This document shows positions 23,669 to 33,940 of a stretch of DNA of 41,681 nt, piece after piece. Every line of letters starts with the position of its first letter. Position 1 is the first letter of the stretch. The notes under the pieces were generated by a model, which did not search any database, had not been told where the DNA came from, and saw only the letters and a list, made by a program, of their open reading frames with translations. Origin of the DNA: Phycisphaerae bacterium (GTDB lineage: Bacteria > Planctomycetota > Phycisphaerae > UBA1845). The DNA lies in contig JAJDDX010000021.1 in NCBI GenBank assembly GCA_029260055.1, forward strand, positions 1 to 41,681, written 5' to 3'. The translations under genes were made by a program, and so were the position numbers.

Positions 23669-26600
23669 GTGCGGAAGCTTCTAGCAACGGCGGTCTTCGC
23701 GTGGGTAGGTCTTGCCTCCTTCGCCGCGGAGGCCGCCTGTCCAGCTGACATGGGTTGTGCGGGCCGATCGCTCGCAGCCGATCCCCATATGGTCCTTGTC
23801 GGTAGCGGGAACACAGGGCCGGGCGGCAAACCGGAGTACATCGAATCGAAGCTTCCGGAGGGCTGCCTATCGGCTCTCTCATACGACTCAACGACCAAGG
23901 TGTTCGGCTGCGTTACCGGTGGTATCGTCGCCGACGGCAACGCCCAGACGCTTTGCGCGGACGGCGAGCTCCTTTTCGGAGACGCCGGCGCTCCCCGGTG
24001 TGTGGCCGTTCCAACCTGTAACATCCCCGGTAACGAGGTCCTGACCTACAACGGGACGGCGTTCTCGTGTGTCGTTGTCAGCGGCGGCGGGGTGACGGTC
24101 CACGCGAACCTCACGGGACTGGGTGCGGACGATCATCTGCAATATGTCCGGACTGACGGGACCAGGGCGATCACCGGGAACCAGACCTTTGAGGCCGGCG
24201 CAACTTTCAACTGCGATCGCGTCACTGAGAACTGCCACCCGCAGTTTATACAAGACGACACCACGACAACCCCGGTCACCGCCGGTGTGTGCACACTCGG
24301 ACCTCGAACGAACGGTTGGCTCTACCTGGACTGCAACGGCGCTTTGCAGGCGTATCGACTCCTAGACGAGAGAGACGTGGTTGTGGGCGCGACTGATCAC
24401 GGAGCCCTTACGGGTCTCACCCCCGATGATGATCATCCGCAGTATGCAAAGACCGACGGCAGCCGAGATATCACGGGGACGCAAACCTACCTCGCAGGTG
24501 CGACTTATGTCTGTGACCCAGCAACGCAGGAATGCTGGCCGGAATATACGCAAGACGACACAATCACCGCTCCGGTCACTGCAGGGGTGTGCAAGTTCGG
24601 GTTTGAGACCGACAAGAAAGCCTATCTGTACTGCAACGCCGGCACGAAGACGCAGATCCTCGATACCGCCGACGTCGGAACGGCGCCGGGAACTGTTGCT
24701 GCAGGAGATCACGGTCACGGTGCTCGTGCGTGGCACGACGTAAGGGATTTCGGTGCGGGGACCGGGGAAACCGGGGCGACAAATACAGCGTCCATTCAGG
24801 CCGCGATTGATGCAGCCGCGACGGACAAAGGGGTGGTCTACTGCACCGGCGGCACCTACGTAGTCGACGCGCTCGACGGCGGAATCGGCGCCGACAATCA
24901 CAAGTACAGCCTTTTGATCCAAGACGTGAGCGATATTGCGTTCGTCGGGGATTGCACCATCCAGTCTAGTTTTGCCGGGACGGCGGTCGGCCCGGTAGCG
25001 GGTGCGGCCAACGGGCACGCGATGATCTTCCGGCTCCACGGCACGGTGGACAACATCACTTTTGAGGGGATCACGCTTCAGGGACTCAATTCGAATTCCC
25101 CGAGCCCTGTCCCGCCGACCAACTGGATTCGCGGCGTCTGGAACACGTCGGGAAATACGATCAGCCGCATCCATGTCCGCAACGTGACTTTCGAACACCT
25201 GATTTCAGGCATGAGCTTCAACGCCAACTTAGGTGGCAGCTTCACCGATTCGAGCGTGGAGAACAGTGTGTTCATCAATATGGCTGCTGAGTACGACAAC
25301 GGCGGCTCGGGCTACGGCGTCGATGATGAGGGCACTAACAACCGCATCGTACACAACCGCTTCGACAAGAGCGGGCGGCACGATATCTACATCGCTAATG
25401 CCAAAAACGCATTCGTGGCCGACAACCACAGCACCAACCACCGGCAAGACCAACGCGCCGCAGGGTCACCGCTAAACCGTTCGGCGATTAATATTACGCG
25501 CTCGGTCAACACCACGGTGGTCGGTAATACCATCGAGGACTTCTGGGACGGCGCATTTTTTATCGGCGCGGAGACCTCGACCAGCGAGCCGAGCGATGGC
25601 ACGACGTTTGTTAGTAACCACATCATACAGCCGAAGAACGGCGCGGCGTGGTTCCAGGTCGGAGAGACGAAGGATACCACCGTCGGCGAGCGGACATCCA
25701 ACGTCCTCATCTCGAAGAATACGTTCAAGGGCAGTGAGACCGGCGTCGAGTCGGGTGAGACGTTCGCGATGGTCGGCCGCCTGAACAACGGATTCAACAT
25801 CCAGCTCACCAACAACGTCGTATTCTTGTCGGATTTGACGCTGGCATCGTCATACGACGTGATCCAACTCGGAACCGTCGCCCCTACCACCGTTGGCTAC
25901 ACGATTTGCAACACCACGACTGACTGTAATAGCGGCGGCTGGCTGGCCGCAGGCAACTCACTTGAGGTTCTGGACTCCACGTCCCTGTGCGTAGGCGGAG
26001 GCGATGACGGTCTTCTGTGCGATCCATTGGTGGGTGGTACGTGCGTATCACTCGGCGGTACTTGCACGGCTGCGCCGGTCAACTTCTTCAAGGTCAACGA
26101 ACTCGCTGCAATCCCGACCACCGACTTTTCGATCAAGGTATCGAACAACCAGTACACGTCTGATGGTTCGCCTGGCTTTATCCGGCACTTGATTATCGGA
26201 GGTCCAGGCGGCGACCAGGACTTCAACGATCTGCTGGTCGAGGAGAACACGGAGCGTAATTGGGGCCAGTGTCAGTTTACCGACGGCGACGCCACGCCGA
26301 ACGTGCAGGGGGTCAAGGTATGTAGGACCAATAACACTGGCGGCGCTACTACGATTACGAATCTAGACGAGGGCATCCCCGGCCAAGACGTGCTGATTGT
26401 GGTTCAGGATGCGAACACGACCTTCGACTTTAGCGTCAGCAGTTTGACCGGGCACGGCGGTGTGGACTTTGCTGCTGCCAGCGGCGATTGGGTCTACTGC
26501 ACTTACTGGCGCAAGGGGCCGCAGTGGGCGTGCTCGACTTCGGACGGCGGCGCGGCTGGCGCACCGACGACTGCGGACTATCTGACTGGGACAGCGCAGG

Positions 26601-27805
26601 CCGGGCTGTCTGCCGAGATCGTAGTCGGTGCTACACCGGGTGGTGAACTCGGTGGTACCTGGGCCGCTCCGACCGTCGACGCTACGCACAGCGGCAGCGC
26701 GCACCATACAAAGTACACGGACGGCGAAGCTGTCACGGCGATGGGAGTGAAGGGCGACGCAAACCCGCTCAATCACGACAAGGCTGTGAACGCGGTTTCG
26801 AGCGTGTTCGGTCGAACTGCTGCAGTGGTGGCTGCGCCTGGAGATTATACCGCCGCACAGGTGACCAATGTTCCCGCCGGCACGATCGCCGCGATCGAAG
26901 TTCAGGCAGCGATCAACGAGTTGGACGCGGACAACACCGCTTCACACCACACAAAATATCTCGACAGCGAAGCTGTAGCCGCGATGGGCGTGCTCGGCGA
27001 CGCCAACCCGCTGAACCACGACAGGGCGGTAGACACGACCTGCGCTTCTCCAACCAACTGCGACCTCGGTGCATCGAGCACGGTGGAAAGTTCGCTGATC
27101 TGTCGCGCTGATGGGACGAATTGCCCAGCCGGCGGGGCCGCGTTCTGGCGGCTCGGCGATACGGATTATGGCCAGTTCAGCGTCGTTGAACTCGGAACCG
27201 ATCTCTCGCTTCAGCCTGTTGATGCGTGTGTAGGTGGAACAAATCCGCGTGACGATTGCACATTGCCGGGCGGAGTCGAGTGCCTTGGCGGTGGCGTGTG
27301 TACTGCAAATGCGAAACTCCGAATGGCCTCCGACGTTGTGAATTATAAGCAGGGGCGCCCCGTTCTCGCGAGCGATGCTCCGGATTCCTGCACAACCAGA
27401 TTCTTCACTGCCCTGAACATCGGCACCGCCCCGGTTTATTGCACTCCCTCGGGTCAGTGTTCTTCAACCGTCAACGAGGGAATGGTTCCGGCTCCGAACG
27501 GAGCACGCGTCTCGGACCTGACTGTGCGTTTCACCAACGGCACGACCGGAGCGACGGGCGCAGCGGTCACAACCGCGCCAGCGTCAACCTGTTCGGCGGG
27601 TTCGTTCAACTGCTCGGGAAGTGCCGACTCGGGCACAGTTGTCTGTACCAGTACCGGGGCAAATAGCATGTGCACGACTCCCGGAGTGAGTCACACGGTC
27701 ACCGCCGGGGATTACTTCGCAATAAAGCTCGATGGAAACCTAGCCGCGCAAGATGCGGCGGTCTCGGTTGTTGTATGTCTACCAGACGCATTCTTTACGC
27801 CTTAG
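23669..27805 (+). CDS. Tail fibre/spike with pectate-lyase-like beta-helix and signal peptide
   Basis: A 1378-residue protein. The first 23 residues are a Sec-type signal (M-R-K-L-L-A-T-A-V-F-A-W... ending A-E-A-A before C-P-A-D). Two copies of a fibre unit follow (about 148-235 and 243-330), each with a G-L-x-x-D-D-H-x-Q-Y-x-x-T-D-G motif. A pectate-lyase-3-like beta-helix starts near residue 355 (V-R-D-F-G-A). The last third has S-S-V-F-G-R-T-A-A-V-V and two H-H-T-K-Y segments, typical of phage fibres. Cysteines occur throughout. It binds or degrades host surface sugars by inference. The GTG start has no clear ribosome-binding site. A signal peptide on a virion fibre is unusual. Confidence 0.8.
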   Translation: MRKLLATAVFAWVGLASFAAEAACPADMGCAGRSLAADPHMVLVGSGNTGPGGKPEYIESKLPEGCLSALSYDSTTKVFGCVTGGIVADGNAQTLCADGELLFGDAGAPRCVAVPTCNIPGNEVLTYNGTAFSCVVVSGGGVTVHANLTGLGADDHLQYVRTDGTRAITGNQTFEAGATFNCDRVTENCHPQFIQDDTTTTPVTAGVCTLGPRTNGWLYLDCNGALQAYRLLDERDVVVGATDHGALTGLTPDDDHPQYAKTDGSRDITGTQTYLAGATYVCDPATQECWPEYTQDDTITAPVTAGVCKFGFETDKKAYLYCNAGTKTQILDTADVGTAPGTVAAGDHGHGARAWHDVRDFGAGTGETGATNTASIQAAIDAAATDKGVVYCTGGTYVVDALDGGIGADNHKYSLLIQDVSDIAFVGDCTIQSSFAGTAVGPVAGAANGHAMIFRLHGTVDNITFEGITLQGLNSNSPSPVPPTNWIRGVWNTSGNTISRIHVRNVTFEHLISGMSFNANLGGSFTDSSVENSVFINMAAEYDNGGSGYGVDDEGTNNRIVHNRFDKSGRHDIYIANAKNAFVADNHSTNHRQDQRAAGSPLNRSAINITRSVNTTVVGNTIEDFWDGAFFIGAETSTSEPSDGTTFVSNHIIQPKNGAAWFQVGETKDTTVGERTSNVLISKNTFKGSETGVESGETFAMVGRLNNGFNIQLTNNVVFLSDLTLASSYDVIQLGTVAPTTVGYTICNTTTDCNSGGWLAAGNSLEVLDSTSLCVGGGDDGLLCDPLVGGTCVSLGGTCTAAPVNFFKVNELAAIPTTDFSIKVSNNQYTSDGSPGFIRHLIIGGPGGDQDFNDLLVEENTERNWGQCQFTDGDATPNVQGVKVCRTNNTGGATTITNLDEGIPGQDVLIVVQDANTTFDFSVSSLTGHGGVDFAAASGDWVYCTYWRKGPQWACSTSDGGAAGAPTTADYLTGTAQAGLSAEIVVGATPGGELGGTWAAPTVDATHSGSAHHTKYTDGEAVTAMGVKGDANPLNHDKAVNAVSSVFGRTAAVVAAPGDYTAAQVTNVPAGTIAAIEVQAAINELDADNTASHHTKYLDSEAVAAMGVLGDANPLNHDRAVDTTCASPTNCDLGASSTVESSLICRADGTNCPAGGAAFWRLGDTDYGQFSVVELGTDLSLQPVDACVGGTNPRDDCTLPGGVECLGGGVCTANAKLRMASDVVNYKQGRPVLASDAPDSCTTRFFTALNIGTAPVYCTPSGQCSSTVNEGMVPAPNGARVSDLTVRFTNGTTGATGAAVTTAPASTCSAGSFNCSGSADSGTVVCTSTGANSMCTTPGVSHTVTAGDYFAIKLDGNLAAQDAAVSVVVCLPDAFFTP

Positions 27806-30800
27806 CCGCCGTCTTATGGGCGGCGCCGGTTTATGCCGGACGGCCCTTTCAGACGACATTCGACTCGAAGGCTGCGTCGTGGAACCCGGCGAAGTTCTCA
27901 CCACCTGGAAACGGTGAATATGTTTTCGACAACTATTTGGGATCGAAGCCTAACATCAACACGTCGGGCACTACGTTAAGGACCGCCGTGTGTGCTCACG
28001 GGACGGTGAATGCTGGGATGCCGTGCGTGTTTGACGCTCAGTGCGGTATTGATTCGGTCGGGTTTCGCGAGTGTCGGTCTGGGGCGAGCGTTTACCCCAA
28101 CAGGGCCAACGCTTTTTTCGCAGGCGATTCCACCTTGGCGGACAAGGGCGTAGATTTTATCAAGTTCTACAACGCCGCCGGGACCATCCTTTGCAGCGCG
28201 AGGTTGTTCCGCACGATACCGTCAGCGACGGCATCGCCGGAAATAGACCAGATCTCCGTATCGTCGCAGTACGGCGCCGGCGCAAACAATTTTATTTGCG
28301 ACGGCGGAATCAACGACGGCACGCCTTGTGATGCTGGCTGCTTGAGTGACGCTGACTGCACGGGGATCGGGACCGAGGTCTGTCCGCGCCCAGGCGCCGG
28401 CGGTGTATGCCAGGGGGTTTCGTGTGCGGCAAACGATCCCGGGGAACTCGATTGTATCCCTGGACAATCTGCAGGGTTCGGCGGCTTGCTTGTGCAGCGA
28501 CACAACGAGATCTCCTTGGTTCAAGATGTAACGGGCGCAGGAACACTAAGTTGTGATCTTGTGGTCAACGGGGAAGTCTTCCGCGGCTCGAGCATCCAGA
28601 CTGGCGTCTGTTCAATCACTGGCTGGGCTTGCGGTCAGGATACGGACTGCGGGTTTGAGGGTAACACTAAGCGTTGCTCGGGATGGACTGCAGCCGGCGA
28701 TCCTAACGGTGATGATGTCTGTAACACCGGCGCCGATTGCCCAGGCGTGGAGACGTGCGTCACACAAACCTGTGCGCTCATCCCTGACCTTAAAGTCACG
28801 CGGATGGTCGTCGGGCCGGAGAATGGGGCGGCATCGACCGCCGTCGAGATCGGCGCGAATTATATCGCCGCACCCGGCGACGATACGATCGCTCTCCACG
28901 GCATTTTCTATGCTCAGTCCTCTACAACCTGGGCGATGTATGTCGACGACCTGTTCGTTGATGACGCTCCGGACAGTGTGGGCGACTACGAAGATCTAAA
29001 GGCCGTTGTCATGGAGACGCTTGCGCCTACCGGCGACATTCTCACTGAGCTGTCGCGAACTGGCTGCTCGGGGGCCGGGAATTTTAATCTGTGCGTGAAT
29101 GATCTCGCGCTCACCGGGACGGCAGATGCTAGCGATTATCTGAGTCAATCGGCTACTAACCTCAAGGCCGCGATCTTCACTCTTTCGGACATGGCGACGG
29201 CGCATCCTGATTCAACTGGTGGCGAGGGTTACGTCTCGGCTGTCGTCATTGCGAAAGACCCGGGGACTACGGCGACGAACTGGGGGAATCAGAACGTCCG
29301 GCTATGCCTGGGGGATGCCGGGTGTTCCACGCAGGCCGGGTGCATCGCGGACGTTGACACGGCGTGCTCGCCGATCGTCGATATTGCTAACGAGGATGCG
29401 ACGAATGGTGTCGTGGTCGCTGGCGTTTCAAAGGACTTCGGCACGAGAACGAATGTCAACGCGGCGAGGATTTACATCGACATCGACACGACGAGTTGCG
29501 CGAGCAGTTGCCCTACTCGCGTGTCGGATCTGCTCGTTTCGGCATCCTATAACGTCTCGATGAAGCCGCCGCCCGGGGTTGTGACGGATGACAATGGTGA
29601 TGGGACGATTCGTATTACCGAGGCGGGCGACTCGGTATTCAACACACTGGACCTTAGGCGTGGCTTAATTCTGAAGGTTGGGGATCTCGAATCTCTTGTC
29701 GTCTACACACAGGGTGGGCGCACGACCGGCGACCTCAAGCTGGCTACTCCGTATATCGTTGACGGTATCGCCGGCGGACCTCTCAACGGTCGGAGCGAAG
29801 TCGGTGGCATTGGTAAGCCCGACAAGGTGATCACCATGTTCGGCGCGAACGATCTCCCCTCCGGTAGCATAAAGCAGAGCTATTGTTCTGCGGGTGCATC
29901 GGTCGGGGAGCTTTGCGAAAGCGATGCGGACTGCGGGAGTCCGAACCTTTGCGAAGAATATGATGGGTATTGCTGGGGCGGTCCGAATCACGGGACGCCG
30001 GCGCCGTGCAGCCAAAACAGCAGTTGGGCGAACTCCGCATCTATTCATTATTGTCTCAACCACGCGGACGGGAAATGGCTCACGGAGAACACCGGACCTG
30101 AATGCTCACGGTGCGTGGATGACGCGGATTGCGAGTCTTACATCGCATGTACGGTAGACGCCGACTGCACGCGGCTCAACGGAGCGTCGATATTACCGTC
30201 AACGTGTGATGTCGCCGCTGGGTTTTGCATAGGTCAATGCCAGTTCTCGCTCTTTGAACCGTGCGACACGATCGGGAACCCCGACCACACAAATGGGCAG
30301 GGGGTGAGTCAGTGCTCGTGTAGTAGCTCGCTAGGCGTCGCCGCGTGGCAGAACTACGAGCTCCCAGTTCCTCCGGTCGCGCCGGACTGGTCGAAACCTG
30401 GATGTAAAGACGTGCCGGGATGCTCTCCGGGCATCGTGCTTGCCTATAACTCGTGGGCGTCGATCGAGAGAAACCTCGATGTATTCCGGCGCGAATACGA
30501 GGCGCGGAACTCGGATGTGCCGACAACAAACGATTTCAAATGGATTCTGGCAACGGAGGCTGTGCCGCTCGGGAACCATCCTCAAGCAAACGGCTTCTGG
30601 GCAGGGTTCGCAGCGCACGCTCCGACGCTTTCCGGCCTCGCATCGCTTCAACGCGACTATGCGAACCGACACCGGACGCAGAACAATATGTGGTTCGTTG
30701 ATGTCGCTGGATTCACGCACGACTACTGCCGCGATTTCGGTGGTGGGGTGTTCTCGTGCTGGGGCGATCCTGTGCACCCTAGCAAAAAAGGTGACGACAT

Positions 30801-31005
30801 CGTCGTCAGTGCGGTCGGCACCGACGTACAAACAGAGATTCTGGCGGCTTGCCTGAATCAGAAATTCCCATTCTCGGCGGAAGCCGCCGGCACTAGGACG
30901 CACGACGGCACCTGTTCCACCGAGGTCTGTACGACCGGCAGGATTGGCAACCCGTGTTCTAGCGATTGGGATTGTTCCTATTTCTGGTGCGAGGACACTT
31001 TCTGA
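27775..31005 (+). CDS. Cysteine-rich tail-associated SGNH/GDSL esterase with signal peptide
   Basis: A 1076-residue protein. ATG 27775 is internal to a longer frame and overlaps the upstream gene by 31 bp. It gives a clean signal peptide (R-R-I-L-Y-A-L-A-A-V-L-W-A, cleavage near V-Y-A-G). The N-terminal 550 residues hold many C-x-x-D-x-D-C type modules between beta domains. An SGNH hydrolase domain follows: block I G-D-S with S620, a Gly pair G-G-R-T near 650, block III G-A-N-D at 690-693, and block V D-P-V-H with D998 and H1001. Such domains remove acyl groups from polysaccharides. In a phage fibre cluster this suggests deacetylation of capsule or O-antigen. A short cysteine-rich tail ends the chain. 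Confidence 0.75.
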   Translation: MSTRRILYALAAVLWAAPVYAGRPFQTTFDSKAASWNPAKFSPPGNGEYVFDNYLGSKPNINTSGTTLRTAVCAHGTVNAGMPCVFDAQCGIDSVGFRECRSGASVYPNRANAFFAGDSTLADKGVDFIKFYNAAGTILCSARLFRTIPSATASPEIDQISVSSQYGAGANNFICDGGINDGTPCDAGCLSDADCTGIGTEVCPRPGAGGVCQGVSCAANDPGELDCIPGQSAGFGGLLVQRHNEISLVQDVTGAGTLSCDLVVNGEVFRGSSIQTGVCSITGWACGQDTDCGFEGNTKRCSGWTAAGDPNGDDVCNTGADCPGVETCVTQTCALIPDLKVTRMVVGPENGAASTAVEIGANYIAAPGDDTIALHGIFYAQSSTTWAMYVDDLFVDDAPDSVGDYEDLKAVVMETLAPTGDILTELSRTGCSGAGNFNLCVNDLALTGTADASDYLSQSATNLKAAIFTLSDMATAHPDSTGGEGYVSAVVIAKDPGTTATNWGNQNVRLCLGDAGCSTQAGCIADVDTACSPIVDIANEDATNGVVVAGVSKDFGTRTNVNAARIYIDIDTTSCASSCPTRVSDLLVSASYNVSMKPPPGVVTDDNGDGTIRITEAGDSVFNTLDLRRGLILKVGDLESLVVYTQGGRTTGDLKLATPYIVDGIAGGPLNGRSEVGGIGKPDKVITMFGANDLPSGSIKQSYCSAGASVGELCESDADCGSPNLCEEYDGYCWGGPNHGTPAPCSQNSSWANSASIHYCLNHADGKWLTENTGPECSRCVDDADCESYIACTVDADCTRLNGASILPSTCDVAAGFCIGQCQFSLFEPCDTIGNPDHTNGQGVSQCSCSSSLGVAAWQNYELPVPPVAPDWSKPGCKDVPGCSPGIVLAYNSWASIERNLDVFRREYEARNSDVPTTNDFKWILATEAVPLGNHPQANGFWAGFAAHAPTLSGLASLQRDYANRHRTQNNMWFVDVAGFTHDYCRDFGGGVFSCWGDPVHPSKKGDDIVVSAVGTDVQTEILAACLNQKFPFSAEAAGTRTHDGTCSTEVCTTGRIGNPCSSDWDCSYFWCEDTF

Positions 31006-32858
31006 TGAAGATCAAAACCGCTCTGTTCGCTCTGTCGGTGTGGATGGCGATCCCAGTCGCAGCGCAGGCGGCGACGTATTACCTAGACGACGACGGCGTG
31101 AATTCGCTCATATGCGATGCGGCGGTCTCGTGTGGCGTGACGGCGTGTCGCAACTGGGATTACTTGGTCGAGCAATCCGGCGCGACACTCACGGCCGGTG
31201 ACACGATCATCCTGTGTAACACCGAGGGTGCGTGGGTGTCATTGGGATCTACGGCAACGGTTGATTGCGGAATCGACTTGAACGGCGTCGATAACATCAC
31301 GTTTCAGGGCGAGACCGGCGTTGCCTCAGACGTGAAGCTGCTCATGGGCGACAACCAGACCGCGTGCCGCGCCTTTACGGCCGGTGGATCTGACCCTCGA
31401 TCTGCGTTCCGCATTATGAACTCGACCGGCTCGACCGTCCGCGACGTGACGATCAACGCGACGATTGCTGCCAGTAGCGCCAGCGGTATCTTGTACCGCG
31501 ACACCACCGGCGGCTTGATTCAGAACGTCGTCATTGAGTCCGCTGAGCGCGAGGGTATCGAGTGCGGAAATGGCGGCGTGGGCACAGGCGGTGCAAACCC
31601 CGCGACATCGCTCGTCATTCGGGATGTTGTAGTCAAGCAGGCAACCACGGTTAGCGGTGCAGGGGGAATCGGTGCGTTTAAATGCCCGTTGCTCGAAGTC
31701 CACGACACTGTGTTGGACGGCAGCACATCACCAGCGATCGGAGACCGTGACGGCATCCACATCACAAACTCGCACGGTTACTTGATCGACGGCTTGATCT
31801 CGCACGGCTGGTCAGAAGAAGGTTTTGATGGCAGCCGAACAGGCAGTAGCGACAACCTATGCGAATCATGGAACGCCGGCGGCTGTGTTGGCGGTAGCGA
31901 AGTGGGTACTGCGTGCGCCGCAGACGCAGACTGCGCGGGCGGCGGGACGTGTAGACGCTGGGTGATCGCGAACTCGAAGATATACGACAACCAAACGAGC
32001 GGCACGGGCAGTGCGTTGGCGGTGAAGTCCTGCAACTACCACGGACTGATTTACAACAACTTCCTCAAGGACTCAGGTGATGCGATTCGACTGAATAAGT
32101 GCGCGCACGCTCTACAAATTTTCAATAACACCATGTTTGGTGGGTTCCAGGTTTGGCAGAACCACTACGATCTCGATGTTCGCAATAACATCATGGTGCG
32201 CAGCGGAGCCATCATGCAGGTCGGCAAAACGTCAGTCGGTCTCGAAGTCGGCGACGAAAACGTGTTCGACTATAACCTCGTTTACACCCGCGCTGGCGGT
32301 GATGTCATTTCAGGCATCGCAGGTGGGTCCGTGGCATTGCCTCCAGAATCCCAACAGTGCGGCGGTCCCGGTGACGTGGGCGCAGGGACTATTTGCTGCG
32401 ACACACAGGCCGGATTGCCGAGCGCGTCTAGTTACAGCAACACCCAAGGCGCTTTGTTCGCCAGCGATAACGAATTCGGTGGTGTCGGCGCGAACAACGT
32501 TTTCAACACCGACATTTCTTGGGTGAATCAGGCCGCGACGCCCCCGGACCTGCACATTTCGGCAGGGTCTCCTGCGTTGGATATTGGCGTGACGCTGACG
32601 AGTTTCGCCATCGACATTGATGCAGACGCAAGACCTCAAGGCGCGTCGTGGGATCTCGGAGCCGACGAACTCGCAGGCACGCTCCCGGCTTGCGGGTTGG
32701 CGACGGCTCCGACGTGTGCCGGCACGTGTGCACCCCTGCTTGTCTGTCAAGACGTCCTCGGGGTTTGCGAATGCCACGAAGAGGGCTTTCCGGGAGGAGA
32801 GGGCGGAGTCTCTGCAATCTGGAACGGAATCAGCGGGAAGGGGTACAGCCTACCATGA
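31005..32858 (+). CDS. Secreted-type right-handed beta-helix protein of the fibre cluster
   Basis: A 617-residue protein from ATG 31005 (one-base overlap with the previous stop). The signal peptide is M-K-I-K-T-A-L-F-A-L-S-V-W-M, cleavage near A-Q-A-A. The body has repeated short strands with Asn ladders and N-x-x-x-x-N-N turns (such as L-I-Y-N-N-F-L-K and D-V-R-N-N-I-M-V), typical of parallel beta-helix proteins that bind or cut polysaccharide. A C-x-A-D-x-D-C module interrupts the helix near residue 305. The C-terminus has a cluster of cysteines (C-A-G-T-C and C-E-C-H-E). No catalytic residues are identified. Confidence 0.7.
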   Translation: MKIKTALFALSVWMAIPVAAQAATYYLDDDGVNSLICDAAVSCGVTACRNWDYLVEQSGATLTAGDTIILCNTEGAWVSLGSTATVDCGIDLNGVDNITFQGETGVASDVKLLMGDNQTACRAFTAGGSDPRSAFRIMNSTGSTVRDVTINATIAASSASGILYRDTTGGLIQNVVIESAEREGIECGNGGVGTGGANPATSLVIRDVVVKQATTVSGAGGIGAFKCPLLEVHDTVLDGSTSPAIGDRDGIHITNSHGYLIDGLISHGWSEEGFDGSRTGSSDNLCESWNAGGCVGGSEVGTACAADADCAGGGTCRRWVIANSKIYDNQTSGTGSALAVKSCNYHGLIYNNFLKDSGDAIRLNKCAHALQIFNNTMFGGFQVWQNHYDLDVRNNIMVRSGAIMQVGKTSVGLEVGDENVFDYNLVYTRAGGDVISGIAGGSVALPPESQQCGGPGDVGAGTICCDTQAGLPSASSYSNTQGALFASDNEFGGVGANNVFNTDISWVNQAATPPDLHISAGSPALDIGVTLTSFAIDIDADARPQGASWDLGADELAGTLPACGLATAPTCAGTCAPLLVCQDVLGVCECHEEGFPGGEGGVSAIWNGISGKGYSLP

Positions 32859-33460
32859 GCCAGAGCTTTCCAATCCCCGTCGCCGCTTCGAGCGCCGGGA
32901 CCGACGCGATCGCGGCGATCAACGCAGCCCTAGAGGCCCTGCGCACGGTTCACAGTGGCACTGCAGAGCCGTCTTCAACCATCGCCCACATGCTGTGGGC
33001 GGACACCACGGCGGGTGTTCTAAAGCAGCGGAACGCCGCGGACACCGACTGGATCGTGCTCTTTACCTTGGCGCAGGGTCCTTTCGGATCCGAGTTCGCA
33101 TGGGCAACGCCGGCGGCTCTGAATCCCTCGATCGTGACCGTGGTCGGTCCGCACATCGTGACAGCGGTCAACCTGGATCCGCACATCCTTTTCGACTCTG
33201 GCACGGGGGCGATCATCAAGGCCGGTCACACCGACGTCGATGGAACTATGCTTTCGGTTGAGGTGAGTGTTGCCGGCGGCGGCGTAACAACCCCCCGGAG
33301 AATCACCGTCGAGACACCAACACTCCCCGGCGCCGAGCTCGGGAAGTATCAGGCGGCAACGCAGACCTACACGGCAACTGTTACCGAGGCCGGCACTCCT
33401 GCAACCGTTGGAAGAGTGCTGATCGGTATCGAATACATGAGGGTTCCGGTGCTCCCATGA
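32855..33460 (+). CDS. Fibre-associated phage protein
   Basis: A 201-residue protein from ATG 32855, overlapping the preceding stop (ATGA). Residues of about 45-75 show a fragment common in phage fibres (M-L-W-A-D-T-T-A-G-V-L-K-Q-R-N), followed by W-I-V-L-F. The rest is beta-rich and ends in V-L-I-G-I-E-Y-M. This protein lacks a signal peptide, unlike the three before it. It probably sits at the distal tail or chaperones fibre folding. It overlaps the next ATG by 4 bp, tying the fibre cluster to the lysis genes. Confidence 0.6.
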   Translation: MSQSFPIPVAASSAGTDAIAAINAALEALRTVHSGTAEPSSTIAHMLWADTTAGVLKQRNAADTDWIVLFTLAQGPFGSEFAWATPAALNPSIVTVVGPHIVTAVNLDPHILFDSGTGAIIKAGHTDVDGTMLSVEVSVAGGGVTTPRRITVETPTLPGAELGKYQAATQTYTATVTEAGTPATVGRVLIGIEYMRVPVLP

Positions 33461-33924
33461 TCGAGATCGTCCGCCTGCAGTTGTTACGTATCCGGAGCGG
33501 TAAGTTCGGGACGTTCGGCCAGATGCTTTGGCGGGACTGGGTATACGGGCCAGTTCTCCTGGCGCACACGCTCGAGCCGGAGTGGAAAGATAACAAGCCG
33601 TTCATCTCGTGCATCCCTGACGGGATCTACACTCTCGTGTGGGATTGGTCGCCGAGTTTTGGGTGGTGTTATCGGGTGTGCGGAGTTGAGGATCGTACAG
33701 ATTCACTCGTGCACGCCGGCAACTGGGCGGGCGATAAGTCGCAAGGGCTACGCTCGAACACAGGTGGCTGCATTCTGACCGGCGATGAGATCCGCGAAAT
33801 CGATGGGCAACTCGGGGTGACCAACTCCCGCAAGACCCTGCGATCGTTTAACGCGTGGATGAGAAAGCGAGTTGGCGAGCTCGAGGTGACCACCGCCCTC
33901 TTACCTAAGCCAACGCCGGTATGA
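33457..33924 (+). CDS. DUF5675-like protein, possible lysis enzyme
   Basis: A 155-residue protein matching the DUF5675 pattern: H-T-L-E followed by D-N-K-P, then C-I-P-D-G-I-Y, a Y-R-V strand, L-V-H-A-G-N and G-G-C-I near residues 87-105. The conserved H and C residues in the second half give a possible active site like that of L,D-transpeptidase-fold enzymes, but no activity is proven for the family. It stands immediately before membrane proteins of a lysis type, so it may act on peptidoglycan. It starts with an ATGA overlap. Confidence 0.65.
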   Translation: MIEIVRLQLLRIRSGKFGTFGQMLWRDWVYGPVLLAHTLEPEWKDNKPFISCIPDGIYTLVWDWSPSFGWCYRVCGVEDRTDSLVHAGNWAGDKSQGLRSNTGGCILTGDEIREIDGQLGVTNSRKTLRSFNAWMRKRVGELEVTTALLPKPTPV

Positions 33925-33940
33925 GAACGGAGGGGAAGTG

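Noticed and set aside
24362-25198. Minus-strand frame of 278 codons opposite the first fibre gene
   Set aside because: No start signal, no domain, and it is inside a well-supported fibre gene.
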